Of a stretch of DNA of 8,153 nt, positions 1-5,117 are shown piece after piece. Numbering within the stretch: the stretch's first letter is position 1; each line of letters opens with the position of its first letter. Position numbers and translations under genes: made by a program. The stretch spans positions 1-8,153 of the forward strand of contig JAEDIN010000057.1 of the NCBI GenBank assembly GCA_016292445.1, given 5' to 3'. Below the pieces are notes generated by a model. It searched no databases, was not told the origin of the DNA, and saw nothing but the letters and a program-made list of their open reading frames with translations. This DNA is from Oscillospiraceae bacterium. GTDB lineage: Bacteria > Bacillota > Clostridia > Oscillospirales > Oscillospiraceae.

Positions 1-372
1 CTTAGGCTCCCACGGATATGCGCCGCTTTCAAGATAGCAGCCCTCGTGCGAAATGTGCAGATAGTAGCTCAAAGGCAAAAACAGCTTCTTTTTCGGCGAA
101 AAATACGCTCTGAACGCCGGATTATAAGGCTCCTTCGCCTTGCTGTAACGCATATCCCGAGGAATACGGTACATGAAGTTTTTTGAATTCTCAAACAGCA
201 GACTGTCTCCTATTTCGGGAGCTTCCTGCGCTATGACCAGCTTCATTATATCCAAAAGAGCAAGAAAATCGTCCTTTGCGTCGTCGTATTCATCGTGGTT
301 GTCGTGAAACCACTGTCGATTGTTGTTTTTACTCAGCGCATCGGTGTACGCAAGCATTCTCTTAAAATCCAT
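1..372 (-). CDS. DUF2461 family protein (partial, C-terminus outside window)
   Basis: This minus-strand frame opens at 372 and stays open for 124 codons to the left edge, so only the N-terminal part is seen. The start follows a GAGG ribosome binding site 5 bases upstream and a consensus promoter at 402-430. The residues NSKNFMYRIPRDMRYSKAK, followed by PYNPAFRAYF, match the conserved core of the DUF2461/TIGR02453 family (usual pattern: a basic residue, R/Y-I/V-x-RD-x-R-F/Y-S-K-x-K-x-PYK). The opening residues, with NNNRQWFHDN, also fit the family start (usually N-x-x-WF-x-x-N). The family is a cytosolic protein of about 220 residues with no established biochemical role. No signal peptide or membrane segment is visible. 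It is transcribed divergently from bioY. Family assignment is fairly secure; function is unknown. Confidence 0.8.
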   Translation of the reverse strand, partial: MDFKRMLAYTDALSKNNNRQWFHDNHDEYDDAKDDFLALLDIMKLVIAQEAPEIGDSLLFENSKNFMYRIPRDMRYSKAKEPYNPAFRAYFSPKKKLFLPLSYYLHISHEGCYLESGAYPWEPK

Positions 373-401
373 TTTAACCTCGAATCTCGTTTTCTCAGCC
401 G

Positions 402-430
402 ATTTTACTATATCGCAAAAATGATGTCAA
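402..430 (-). promoter_or_regulatory. sigma-A type promoter for the DUF2461 gene
   Basis: On the minus strand, TTGACA (430-425) is followed by a 17-base spacer and TAAAAT (407-402). It lies 30 bases ahead of the ATG at 372, giving a short leader that contains the GAGG ribosome binding site. It is back to back with the bioY promoter at 445-473. Confidence 0.7.
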
Positions 431-444
431 ACGGGTTTTTTGTA

Positions 445-473
445 TTGCCGAGGCATTCGACTTGTGGTATAAT
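445..473 (+). promoter_or_regulatory. sigma-A type promoter for bioY-rhodanese
   Basis: TTGCCG (445-450), a 17-base spacer and TATAAT (468-473) with an extended -10 (TGG just upstream). Transcription would begin near 480, leaving a leader of about 22 bases. A 7-base direct repeat CATTCGA (454-460 and 479-485) brackets the -10 box and could be a regulator site, but I see no clear BirA-type inverted repeat. Confidence 0.7.
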
Positions 474-502
474 CGCTCCATTCGATAAGGACGGCGATTT
501 TT

Positions 503-1030
503 ATGAAAAGCACAAGAAAGCTGATATATGCCGCTTTGATGACGGGCATCATCGTTATCTGCTCTTGGATAAGTATTCCGTCGGTCGTTCCCTTTACCCT
601 GCAAACCTTTGCAGTGTTTTGCGCTCTCGGCTTTTTGGGCTGGGGCTGCGGCGGACTGGCGGTTGCCGCGTATATTTTGCTCGGTGCCTTCGGTTTGCCG
701 GTGTTTTCCGGCTTCGTCGGCGGCGTTGGGCATTTATTCGGACCTACCGGCGGTTATATATGGGGTTTTCTCTTATCCGCAGCACTCTACGGTTTAGTCA
801 AAAAGCTGCTCGGAAAAGCAAGGTTTTCCGACTTTTTTGCCATGCTCACCGGTCTTGTCGGCTGCTACGCCTTCGGCACGGTATGGTTCGTTCAGGTATA
901 CTCCGGCGGCGATATGAGCTACCTCTCTGCCCTGTCGATTTGCGTGCTGCCCTTTATAATTCCCGACCTTGTGAAGATTTTTATAGCCTGTCGGCTCGTA
1001 AAAAGGATTAAACCTCACATTTACAAATAA
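503..1030 (+). CDS. bioY: Biotin transporter BioY (ECF S component)
   Basis: A 175-residue hydrophobic protein with about six membrane segments, the normal length for BioY. BioY is the substrate-binding membrane subunit (S component) of energy-coupling-factor biotin importers. The family hallmarks are clear: PFTLQTFAVF (about residues 30-39), YILLGAFGLPVFSGF (about 57-71) and GGVGHLFGPTGGYIWGF (about 73-89). The start is supported by AAGGA at 487-491 and by the signal-like MKSTRKL opening. No BioM/BioN or general EcfAAT genes are in the window, so it must either share an energy module encoded elsewhere or act alone, as reported for some BioY proteins. It is followed after 10 bases by a rhodanese gene, presumably co-transcribed from the promoter at 445-473. 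Confidence 0.95.
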   Translation: MKSTRKLIYAALMTGIIVICSWISIPSVVPFTLQTFAVFCALGFLGWGCGGLAVAAYILLGAFGLPVFSGFVGGVGHLFGPTGGYIWGFLLSAALYGLVKKLLGKARFSDFFAMLTGLVGCYAFGTVWFVQVYSGGDMSYLSALSICVLPFIIPDLVKIFIACRLVKRIKPHIYK

Positions 1031-1040
1031 GGATAAAATT

Positions 1041-1352
1041 ATGGCAATCAGAAAAATAGACTTTGCCGAGGCAAAGGAAATACTCGACACTCATCCCGAG
1101 TGCATCATAGTCGATGTTCGCGAAGAGGAGGAATACATTACCGGTCACGCCGTCGGCGCGCGGCTGTTTCCGGTCGATGATATTAACGCAGCTTGTGCAA
1201 ATATGCTTATTCCCGACAAGGATATACCTTATATCCTCTACTGCCGTTCGGGCAGAAGAAGCGCAGAGGCTGCGCTCAAGCTCAATGAGCTTGGCTACAC
1301 GCAGCTTTACGATGTCGGCAGTCTGATAGGCTGGCCCTACGGGCTTGAATGA
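1041..1352 (+). CDS. Single-domain rhodanese-like sulfurtransferase
   Basis: A 103-residue protein consisting of one rhodanese domain, of the usual length for stand-alone members. Visible motifs are IIVDVREEEEYITGHAVGA (about residues 22-40, the conserved DVR-E-x5-GH-x2-GA element) and the active-site loop CRSGRRS with the catalytic Cys at residue 68. Such enzymes carry sulfane sulfur as a cysteine persulfide and pass it to thiophilic acceptors; the in vivo partner cannot be read from sequence. The start has AAGG about 10 bases upstream. It lies 10 bases behind bioY, so the two are probably one transcript; a link through biotin synthesis sulfur is speculation. Its stop codon sits inside the palindrome at 1348-1389. 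Confidence 0.93.
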   Translation: MAIRKIDFAEAKEILDTHPECIIVDVREEEEYITGHAVGARLFPVDDINAACANMLIPDKDIPYILYCRSGRRSAEAALKLNELGYTQLYDVGSLIGWPYGLE

Positions 1353-1389
1353 TAAAGAGTGTGGAAAATTTTCCACACTCTTTATCATT
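1348..1389. terminator. 42-base perfect palindrome, probable bidirectional terminator
   Basis: Bases 1348-1389 read identically on both strands, centred between 1368 and 1369, with core arms GAGTGTGGAAAA and TTTTCCACACTC. The left end overlaps the rhodanese stop codon (1350-1352), and the right end is one base from the stop codon of the convergent membrane gene (1391-1393). The T/A-rich inner and outer stretches would give U-rich 3' ends in either direction, although no long T run follows the stem. Position between convergent genes argues for a shared terminator. Confidence 0.75.
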
Positions 1390-1390
1390 A

Positions 1391-1888
1391 TTATTCCTCA
1401 AATGATTTTTTATAAACCGGCAGCACCCGTTTGAAGAACACAAACGCATTGACGGCAAGCAGAAGCAGAAAAACAATTCTTGCCGCAGGCTCGGGGCACA
1501 AAAGCGAAATACCGTTCATATCGCCGCCGCCGAAAAATCCGTACAGCAGGCTGAGGTACACCGGATCGAGCAGCAGCAGCGCAATGGTGATATAGTAAAC
1601 CGCCGCGCGAAACAGCTTGCTTTTGGCCATGCAGACCCTTTTTGCAAGAAAAGCTGCAATATAGCCCGTGACGAGGGTCGCCAAGGCTCCGACGAGGCAG
1701 AACATGCCTAACTGCGCATCCGTCATGCCCTCTGCAAACACATCGATCTGCACACCCAGACCCATGAAGTTTATCTGTCTGAACCTTCCGATAAACAGCG
1801 CATACAAAAGATGCGCACCCTCATGTATGAGGTAATAAGTAATCAGTGCCGCAAGGATACCGATATATTGCCTTGTTCGTTTTGACAT
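1391..1888 (-). CDS. M50-like membrane zinc metalloprotease, small
   Basis: A 165-residue protein with about four to five hydrophobic segments. Segment 1 carries LIHEGAHLLYALFIGRF, an HExxH zinc signature (His22, Glu23, His26) embedded in the membrane in the manner of site-2-protease (M50) relatives. A later loop has LLDPVYL and FFGGGDMNGI, where Asp108 or Asp123 could be the third zinc ligand; the classical N-x-x-P-x-x-x-LDG motif is absent. The frame is open back to 1981, but ATG 1888 is preferred because AAGGAG lies 7 bases upstream and the MSKRTRQ start gives a positive N-terminus before the first helix. A promoter lies at 1966-1994. Substrate unknown; a protease-like fold without activity is also possible. 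Confidence 0.7.
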   Translation of the reverse strand: MSKRTRQYIGILAALITYYLIHEGAHLLYALFIGRFRQINFMGLGVQIDVFAEGMTDAQLGMFCLVGALATLVTGYIAAFLAKRVCMAKSKLFRAAVYYITIALLLLDPVYLSLLYGFFGGGDMNGISLLCPEPAARIVFLLLLAVNAFVFFKRVLPVYKKSFEE

Positions 1889-1965
1889 CGCCTTTCTCCT
1901 TATTTGCAGCGTTTGCCGGCAATTACATTTCACTGATAAACCATAATGATGAAATTTCCCGACTA

Positions 1966-1994
1966 ATATTAGCATGACCATGCTGTTTTTTCAA
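1966..1994 (-). promoter_or_regulatory. Promoter of the M50-like gene with an embedded inverted repeat
   Basis: On the minus strand, TTGAAA (1994-1989), a 17-base spacer and TAATAT (1971-1966), with TGC giving an extended -10. The spacer holds a perfect inverted repeat AGCATG-AC-CATGCT (1971-1984), which is where a repressor could sit. The leader to ATG 1888 is about 70 bases. Confidence 0.55.
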
Positions 1995-2009
1995 GAATAC
2001 CCGCTGCAA

Positions 2010-2028
2010 GATAAGATAATTACTTATC
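2010..2028. repeat. Inverted repeat GATAAG-N7-CTTATC in the divergent intergenic region
   Basis: Six-base perfect arms (2010-2015 and 2023-2028) separated by 7 AT-rich bases. It lies between the divergent promoters of the M50-like gene and the met operon. It could bind a dimeric regulator, but a chance occurrence in AT-rich DNA is possible. Confidence 0.3.
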
Positions 2029-2098
2029 AAATCGCACAAAAAGTCGTCAACAGTCCATATATTGTTTTAGTAATATAGCGAAAATCTATAACTGGGTC

Positions 2099-2127
2099 TT
2101 GACAAAATCGATAACAAGCACTAATAT
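2099..2127 (+). promoter_or_regulatory. Consensus sigma-A promoter of the met operon
   Basis: TTGACA (2099-2104), a 17-base spacer and TAATAT (2122-2127). Transcription would start near 2134, leaving a leader of about 345 bases ahead of metQ that contains a peptide gene, a terminator and a second short ORF. A nine-base direct repeat TCGTCAACA occurs at 2044-2052 and 2132-2140, on either side of the promoter. Confidence 0.8.
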
Positions 2128-2182
2128 GGCATCGTCAACAAGGGCTTGACCCGTCAAACTTGAGAAAGGACAGAAGGCATTC

Positions 2183-2296
2183 ATGAAAAAGCTTACCGTG
2201 AACAGCATGATGATGTCGATGCGCATGTGCAGCATGTGCATGTTTCGTTGTGTCCAAAACGGTCAACTGCTTTCTGAAAACTGTTTGATGGATTGA
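2183..2296 (+). CDS. Methionine/cysteine-rich leader peptide (37 aa), putative attenuator peptide
   Basis: ATG 2183 with GAAGG 5 bases upstream opens a 37-codon frame ending at TGA 2294-2296. It encodes 9 Met and 4 Cys; codons 9-20 read MMMSMRMCSMCM, that is 7 Met and 2 Cys in 12. The frame lies about 50 bases after the predicted transcript start and ends 20 bases before a strong intrinsic terminator in front of a methionine transporter operon. This is the arrangement of ribosome-mediated attenuation, in which stalling at scarce Met-tRNA (and perhaps Cys-tRNA) codons prevents termination. The peptide has no membrane segment or recognised domain, so its value is probably in being translated rather than in its product. 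A metal-binding peptide is an alternative reading of the Met/Cys pattern. Confidence 0.8.
   Translation: MKKLTVNSMMMSMRMCSMCMFRCVQNGQLLSENCLMD
2219..2241 (+). promoter_or_regulatory. Hairpin within the Met codon tract (candidate pause hairpin)
   Basis: ATGCGCATG (2219-2227) can pair with CATGTGCAT (2233-2241) over 9 base pairs, one of them G-U, around a 5-base loop. It falls exactly on Met codons 13-20 of the leader peptide, where an early pause hairpin would couple RNA polymerase to the leading ribosome. Confidence 0.45.
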
Positions 2297-2321
2297 GCTG
2301 CTAACCAAGCTTAACGAACAG
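2281..2321 (+). promoter_or_regulatory. Candidate antiterminator pairing
   Basis: CTGTTTG (2281-2287) can pair with CGAACAG (2315-2321): 7 base pairs, one G-U. This removes the first five bases of the terminator 5' arm (2317-2321). A ribosome reaching the stop codon at 2294 would cover 2281-2287 and block the pairing; one stalled in the Met tract (2207-2242) would leave it free. Upstream CTTTC could extend it against GGAAG (2323-2327). Inference from base complementarity only. Confidence 0.45.
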
Positions 2322-2350
2322 CGGAAGGTCACTGACCGTCCGCTGTTTTT
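2317..2350 (+). terminator. Intrinsic terminator in the met leader (attenuator)
   Basis: AACAGCGGA (2317-2325) pairs with TCCGCTGTT (2339-2347); after an A-G mismatch, GGTC (2327-2330) pairs with GACC (2334-2337) around a 3-base loop. The 3' side runs into TTTTT (2346-2350). It lies inside the operon leader, 130 bases ahead of metQ and downstream of the operon's only evident promoter, so it must be read through for metQNI expression. Confidence 0.85.
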
Positions 2351-2377
2351 CTATTATTCTGAAAGGAGATGCGCCGT

Positions 2378-2461
2378 ATGAAATGGCTGAGCAAGCGAAT
2401 GTGTCCTCCGGACACAGAGAATGATAATTTGAACAAACGGCTCATTAAATCTATATCTTAA
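2378..2461 (+). CDS. Short ORF (27 aa) between attenuator and metQ
   Basis: ATG 2378, preceded by AAAGGAG (2362-2368) at 9 bases, opens a 27-codon frame (MKWLSKRMCPPD at its start) ending at TAA 2459-2461, 18 bases before metQ. The ribosome binding site is as good as that of metQ, which argues that it is translated. The sequence has no recognisable domain or signal peptide and only two Met and one Cys. An internal hairpin GTGTCC-TCC-GGACAC (2401-2415) lies inside the frame. It may be a translational coupling ORF for metQ or a second regulatory peptide. Without homologues the coding status is uncertain. Confidence 0.45.
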   Translation: MKWLSKRMCPPDTENDNLNKRLIKSIS

Positions 2462-2479
2462 CTAAAGGAGAAAAAAACA

Positions 2480-3352
2480 ATGAAAAAATTCACTAAGATA
2501 ATCGCTCTTGTACTCGCCGTAGTCCTCACCTTTGCTCTCGCCGCCTGCTCAAACAGCGGTGATGAAGGCAAGGCTGATGTAATAAAAATTGCCGTTCCCA
2601 ACGACACGACCAATGAAGCTCGCGCCCTTTTGCTTTTGCAGGAGGCCGGAATTATCAAGCTCAAGGACGGTGTTGGCATCACCGCTACCAAGAACGACAT
2701 TGTCGAAAATCCGTACAATGTTGAGATAGTTGAGGCCGAGGCCGCCGCAATTCCCAGTCTTCTGCCCGATGTCTCCTACGCGGTAATAAACAGCAACTTT
2801 GCAATCAATGCAGGTCTTAACCCCATTAAGGATTCCCTGTTCAAGGAAGGCTCCTCCTCCGCTTACGCAAACATTCTCGCCGTAAAGTCCGGCAGTGAAA
2901 ACACCGACGCGATAAAGGCACTCAAGGCAGCTCTTGAGAGCAAGAAGGTCGCAGATTTCATTAACGAGAAGTATGAAGGCAGCGTTATTTCCACCGTTGA
3001 CAGCACCACCGACGGCTTCGACAGCAGCGTTGACTACGCAGCTCTGAAGGGTACTACCATTACCGTTGCAGCCTCCCCCACTCCTCACGCAGAGATTCTT
3101 GAGATCGCAAAGCATATCCTCGCCGAGAAGGATATCACCCTTGAAATTCAGGTGTTCAACGACTATGTAGTTCCCAATACCGTTGTTGAGGACGGCACCT
3201 GCAATGCAAACTACTTCCAGCATACCCCCTACCTCGACGACTTCAATGCTCAGCAGGGCACTCACATCGTTTCCGTCGCTTCCATCCATGTCGAGCCCAT
3301 GGGTCTGTACGGCGGTCAGCAGACCACTCTTGACGCCGTAAGCGGTAAGTAA
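2480..3352 (+). CDS. metQ: Methionine-binding lipoprotein MetQ/NlpA family, circularly permuted
   Basis: Extracellular lipid-anchored methionine receptor of the MetNIQ importer. Residues 1-22 are a signal peptide with lipobox LAAC, lipidated Cys23. The body is out of order compared with E. coli-type MetQ. Residues 35-170 hold the usual C-terminal half: IAVPNDTTNEARALLLLQ (37-54), KLKDGVG (60-66), VENPYN (75-80), AVINSNF (101-107) and the terminal EKYEGSVI (163-170). A linker of about 20 residues follows. Residues 191-290 hold the usual N-terminal half: ITVAASPTPHAEILE (194-208), FNDYVVPN (226-233), NANYFQHTPYLDDF (242-255), HVEPMGLY (270-277), ending at TLDAVSGK. Every motif occurs once, so the protein (290 aa) is complete but permuted. 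Conserved Arg48, Asn104 and the FQH region suggest ligand binding is kept. Start: AAAGGAG 9 bases upstream. Confidence 0.93.
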   Translation: MKKFTKIIALVLAVVLTFALAACSNSGDEGKADVIKIAVPNDTTNEARALLLLQEAGIIKLKDGVGITATKNDIVENPYNVEIVEAEAAAIPSLLPDVSYAVINSNFAINAGLNPIKDSLFKEGSSSAYANILAVKSGSENTDAIKALKAALESKKVADFINEKYEGSVISTVDSTTDGFDSSVDYAALKGTTITVAASPTPHAEILEIAKHILAEKDITLEIQVFNDYVVPNTVVEDGTCNANYFQHTPYLDDFNAQQGTHIVSVASIHVEPMGLYGGQQTTLDAVSGK

Positions 3353-3377
3353 GCAATCACCGGGGAGGGAAATGTTC

Positions 3378-4385
3378 ATGATAGAACTTAAAAATGTCAG
3401 CAAGACCTTTGACTCCGGAACAGGAGAGGTGGACGCGCTCAGGAACGTTTCCCTCACCATTCAAGACGGGGATATCTACGGTATCATCGGTATGTCCGGC
3501 GCAGGCAAGTCCACACTTGTAAGATGTATAAACCTGCTTGAGCGCCCCACCGACGGTGAGGTCATCGTTAACGGTGAACACCTTGATACTATGTCCCCTG
3601 CCCGGCTTCGCGCTGCTCGCCGAGATATTACAATGATTTTCCAGCACTTTAACCTGCTCATGCAGCGCACCTGCCTGAAAAACATATGTTTCCCGATGGA
3701 GATATCCGGTGTAAAAAAGGCAGATGCCGAAAAGAAAGCCCGCGAGCTTCTCGAGCTTGTCGGCTTGCCCGACAAAGCCGATGCGTATCCCTCGCAGCTT
3801 TCCGGCGGTCAGAAGCAGCGCATTGCAATTGCCAGAGCACTGGCAACAAACCCCAAGGTGCTGCTTTGCGACGAGGCAACCAGCGCACTTGATCCCAAGA
3901 CCACCCGCCAGATACTTGAGCTCATAAAGGATATTAACGCTAAGCTCGGTATCACAGTGGTTATAATTACCCACCAGATGAGCGTTGTCAAAGAGGTGTG
4001 CCACCATGTTGCCATTCTCGACGAAGGCTGTGTGGCTGAGGAAGGACTCGTTGCCGCCGTCTTTGCCGCTCCGAAATCTCCGGCAGGACGCAGGCTTGTG
4101 TTCCCCGGCGGTGTGGATACTATGGTATCCGACCCTGCATCCGAGCGCCGCGTAAGGCTCATCTTCCGCGACAGCCGCACAACGGCTATTCCGCTTATAG
4201 CCCGTCTTGCAGCCGAGGAAAACATATTCTGCAATGTTATTTCCGCTTCAACGCAAAAGCTCTCCGAGGAAGTGTACGGCAGTATGCTCATCGGTATCCC
4301 CAGCGCGCAGTATGACCGCGCAATCAAGTTTATTTCAACGGTAGCCAATGTAACGGCGCAGGAGGTCAGCGGCAATGTACAATAA
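3378..4385 (+). CDS. metN: Methionine ABC transporter ATP-binding protein MetN
   Basis: Cytoplasmic ATPase of the methionine importer, 335 residues, the normal MetN length. Walker A GMSGAGKST (38-46), Q-loop Gln89 in IFQHFNLL, signature LSGGQKQR (141-148), Walker B VLLCDE (161-166), D-loop SALD and switch His199 are all present. The C-terminal part (about 255-330) is the ACT-like NIL domain that in E. coli MetN binds methionine and inhibits transport when the cell is replete. Two in-frame ATGs exist at 3372 and 3378; the second is chosen because GGAGG (3364-3368) is 9 bases from it but only 3 from the first, and because MIELKNVSKTF is the standard family start. It begins 25 bases after metQ and overlaps metI by 11 bases. 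Confidence 0.97.
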   Translation: MIELKNVSKTFDSGTGEVDALRNVSLTIQDGDIYGIIGMSGAGKSTLVRCINLLERPTDGEVIVNGEHLDTMSPARLRAARRDITMIFQHFNLLMQRTCLKNICFPMEISGVKKADAEKKARELLELVGLPDKADAYPSQLSGGQKQRIAIARALATNPKVLLCDEATSALDPKTTRQILELIKDINAKLGITVVIITHQMSVVKEVCHHVAILDEGCVAEEGLVAAVFAAPKSPAGRRLVFPGGVDTMVSDPASERRVRLIFRDSRTTAIPLIARLAAEENIFCNVISASTQKLSEEVYGSMLIGIPSAQYDRAIKFISTVANVTAQEVSGNVQ

Positions 4386-5073
4386 TTTGTTTTCCGAACA
4401 ATCCATACAGGACCTGCTCTCCGCTCTGCCCGGACTGCCCACCGCACTGTGGGAGACCTTTTATGTCACTGTACTCAGCACAGCGCTTGCACTCGTCATC
4501 GGTTTGCCGCTCGGTGTGCTGCTCGTAACGGGTGAAAAAGACGGCGTGCTGCCGCTTCCGGCTTGGCTTATGCACACGCTCAATGTTGTCATCAATCTGC
4601 TGCGCTCAATACCGTTTCTTATACTCATGATAATGGTTCTGCCGCTTTCCCGCGCAATCATCGGTACTGCCGTCGGAACTACGGCGACCGTCGTCCCTCT
4701 TGTTGCAGCGGCTTTTCCCTTCGTGGCGCGACTTGTGGAGAGCAGTCTGCGTGAGCTTGACGGCAATATCATTGAGGCCGCTCAGAGCATGGGTGCAACA
4801 CCCTCGCAGATAATATGGAAGGTCATGATCCCCGAAAGCGTTCCCTCGCTCATTCAGAATGTTACCATCGCATTGACCACGATTTTAGGTTATTCCGCAA
4901 TGAGCGGCATCATCGGCGGCGGCGGTCTTGGCAAAATTGCCATCGATTACGGCTACTACCGCTATAAATACCTCGTTATGATAGTCGCGGTAATCGTCCT
5001 GATACTGCTTGTGCAGCTTTTCCAGAGCCTCGGCACATATCTGGCAAAACGCAGCGACAAACGCCTTAAATAA
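4375..5073 (+). CDS. metI: Methionine ABC transporter permease MetI
   Basis: Integral membrane channel subunit, 232 residues, with about five membrane segments. The EAA coupling loop that docks on MetN is clear: EAAQSMGATPSQIIWKVMIP (134-153), followed by the conserved ALTTILGYSAMSGIIGGGGLG (166-186). LLRSIPFLILM (75-85) is the usual MetI helix. Its start overlaps the end of metN by 11 bases, with AGGAGG at 4360-4365 inside metN and 9 bases from the ATG, indicating translational coupling. The metQ-N-I order differs from the N-I-Q order of many bacteria but is otherwise unremarkable. The operon ends at the terminator 5172-5210. Confidence 0.97.
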   Translation: MYNNLFSEQSIQDLLSALPGLPTALWETFYVTVLSTALALVIGLPLGVLLVTGEKDGVLPLPAWLMHTLNVVINLLRSIPFLILMIMVLPLSRAIIGTAVGTTATVVPLVAAAFPFVARLVESSLRELDGNIIEAAQSMGATPSQIIWKVMIPESVPSLIQNVTIALTTILGYSAMSGIIGGGGLGKIAIDYGYYRYKYLVMIVAVIVLILLVQLFQSLGTYLAKRSDKRLK

Positions 5074-5117
5074 TTTGTGATCATATAGGAAAAGGACAAA
5101 GCTCAAAGGGCGGAAAT

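Noticed and set aside
295..1011. 238-codon plus-strand frame across the bioY region
   Set aside because: It overlaps bioY in another frame and is Arg-rich, shadow-like; bioY motifs and its ribosome binding site fix the real frame.
1889..1981. N-terminal extension of the M50-like protein to the ATG at 1981
   Set aside because: The extension would cross the promoter -10 box at 1966-1971, and the ATG at 1888 has a good AAGGAG at 7 bases.
2134..2480. SAM-I (S-box) riboswitch or T-box ahead of metQ
   Set aside because: I looked for the conserved S-box core (GAGGGA, GAUGAAG, CGGCAACC) and the T-box AGGGUGGNACCGCG element; neither is present. The Met-rich frame and terminator explain the leader better.
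3372..3377. metN start at the first ATG (3372)
   Set aside because: GGAGG is only 3 bases away from it; the second ATG has 9-base spacing and gives the family-typical MIELKNVSKTF.
2549..3460. 303-codon minus-strand open frame
   Set aside because: It is antisense to metQ and arises from codon bias. It has no ribosome binding site and no recognisable domain, while the plus-strand frame has clear MetQ motifs.
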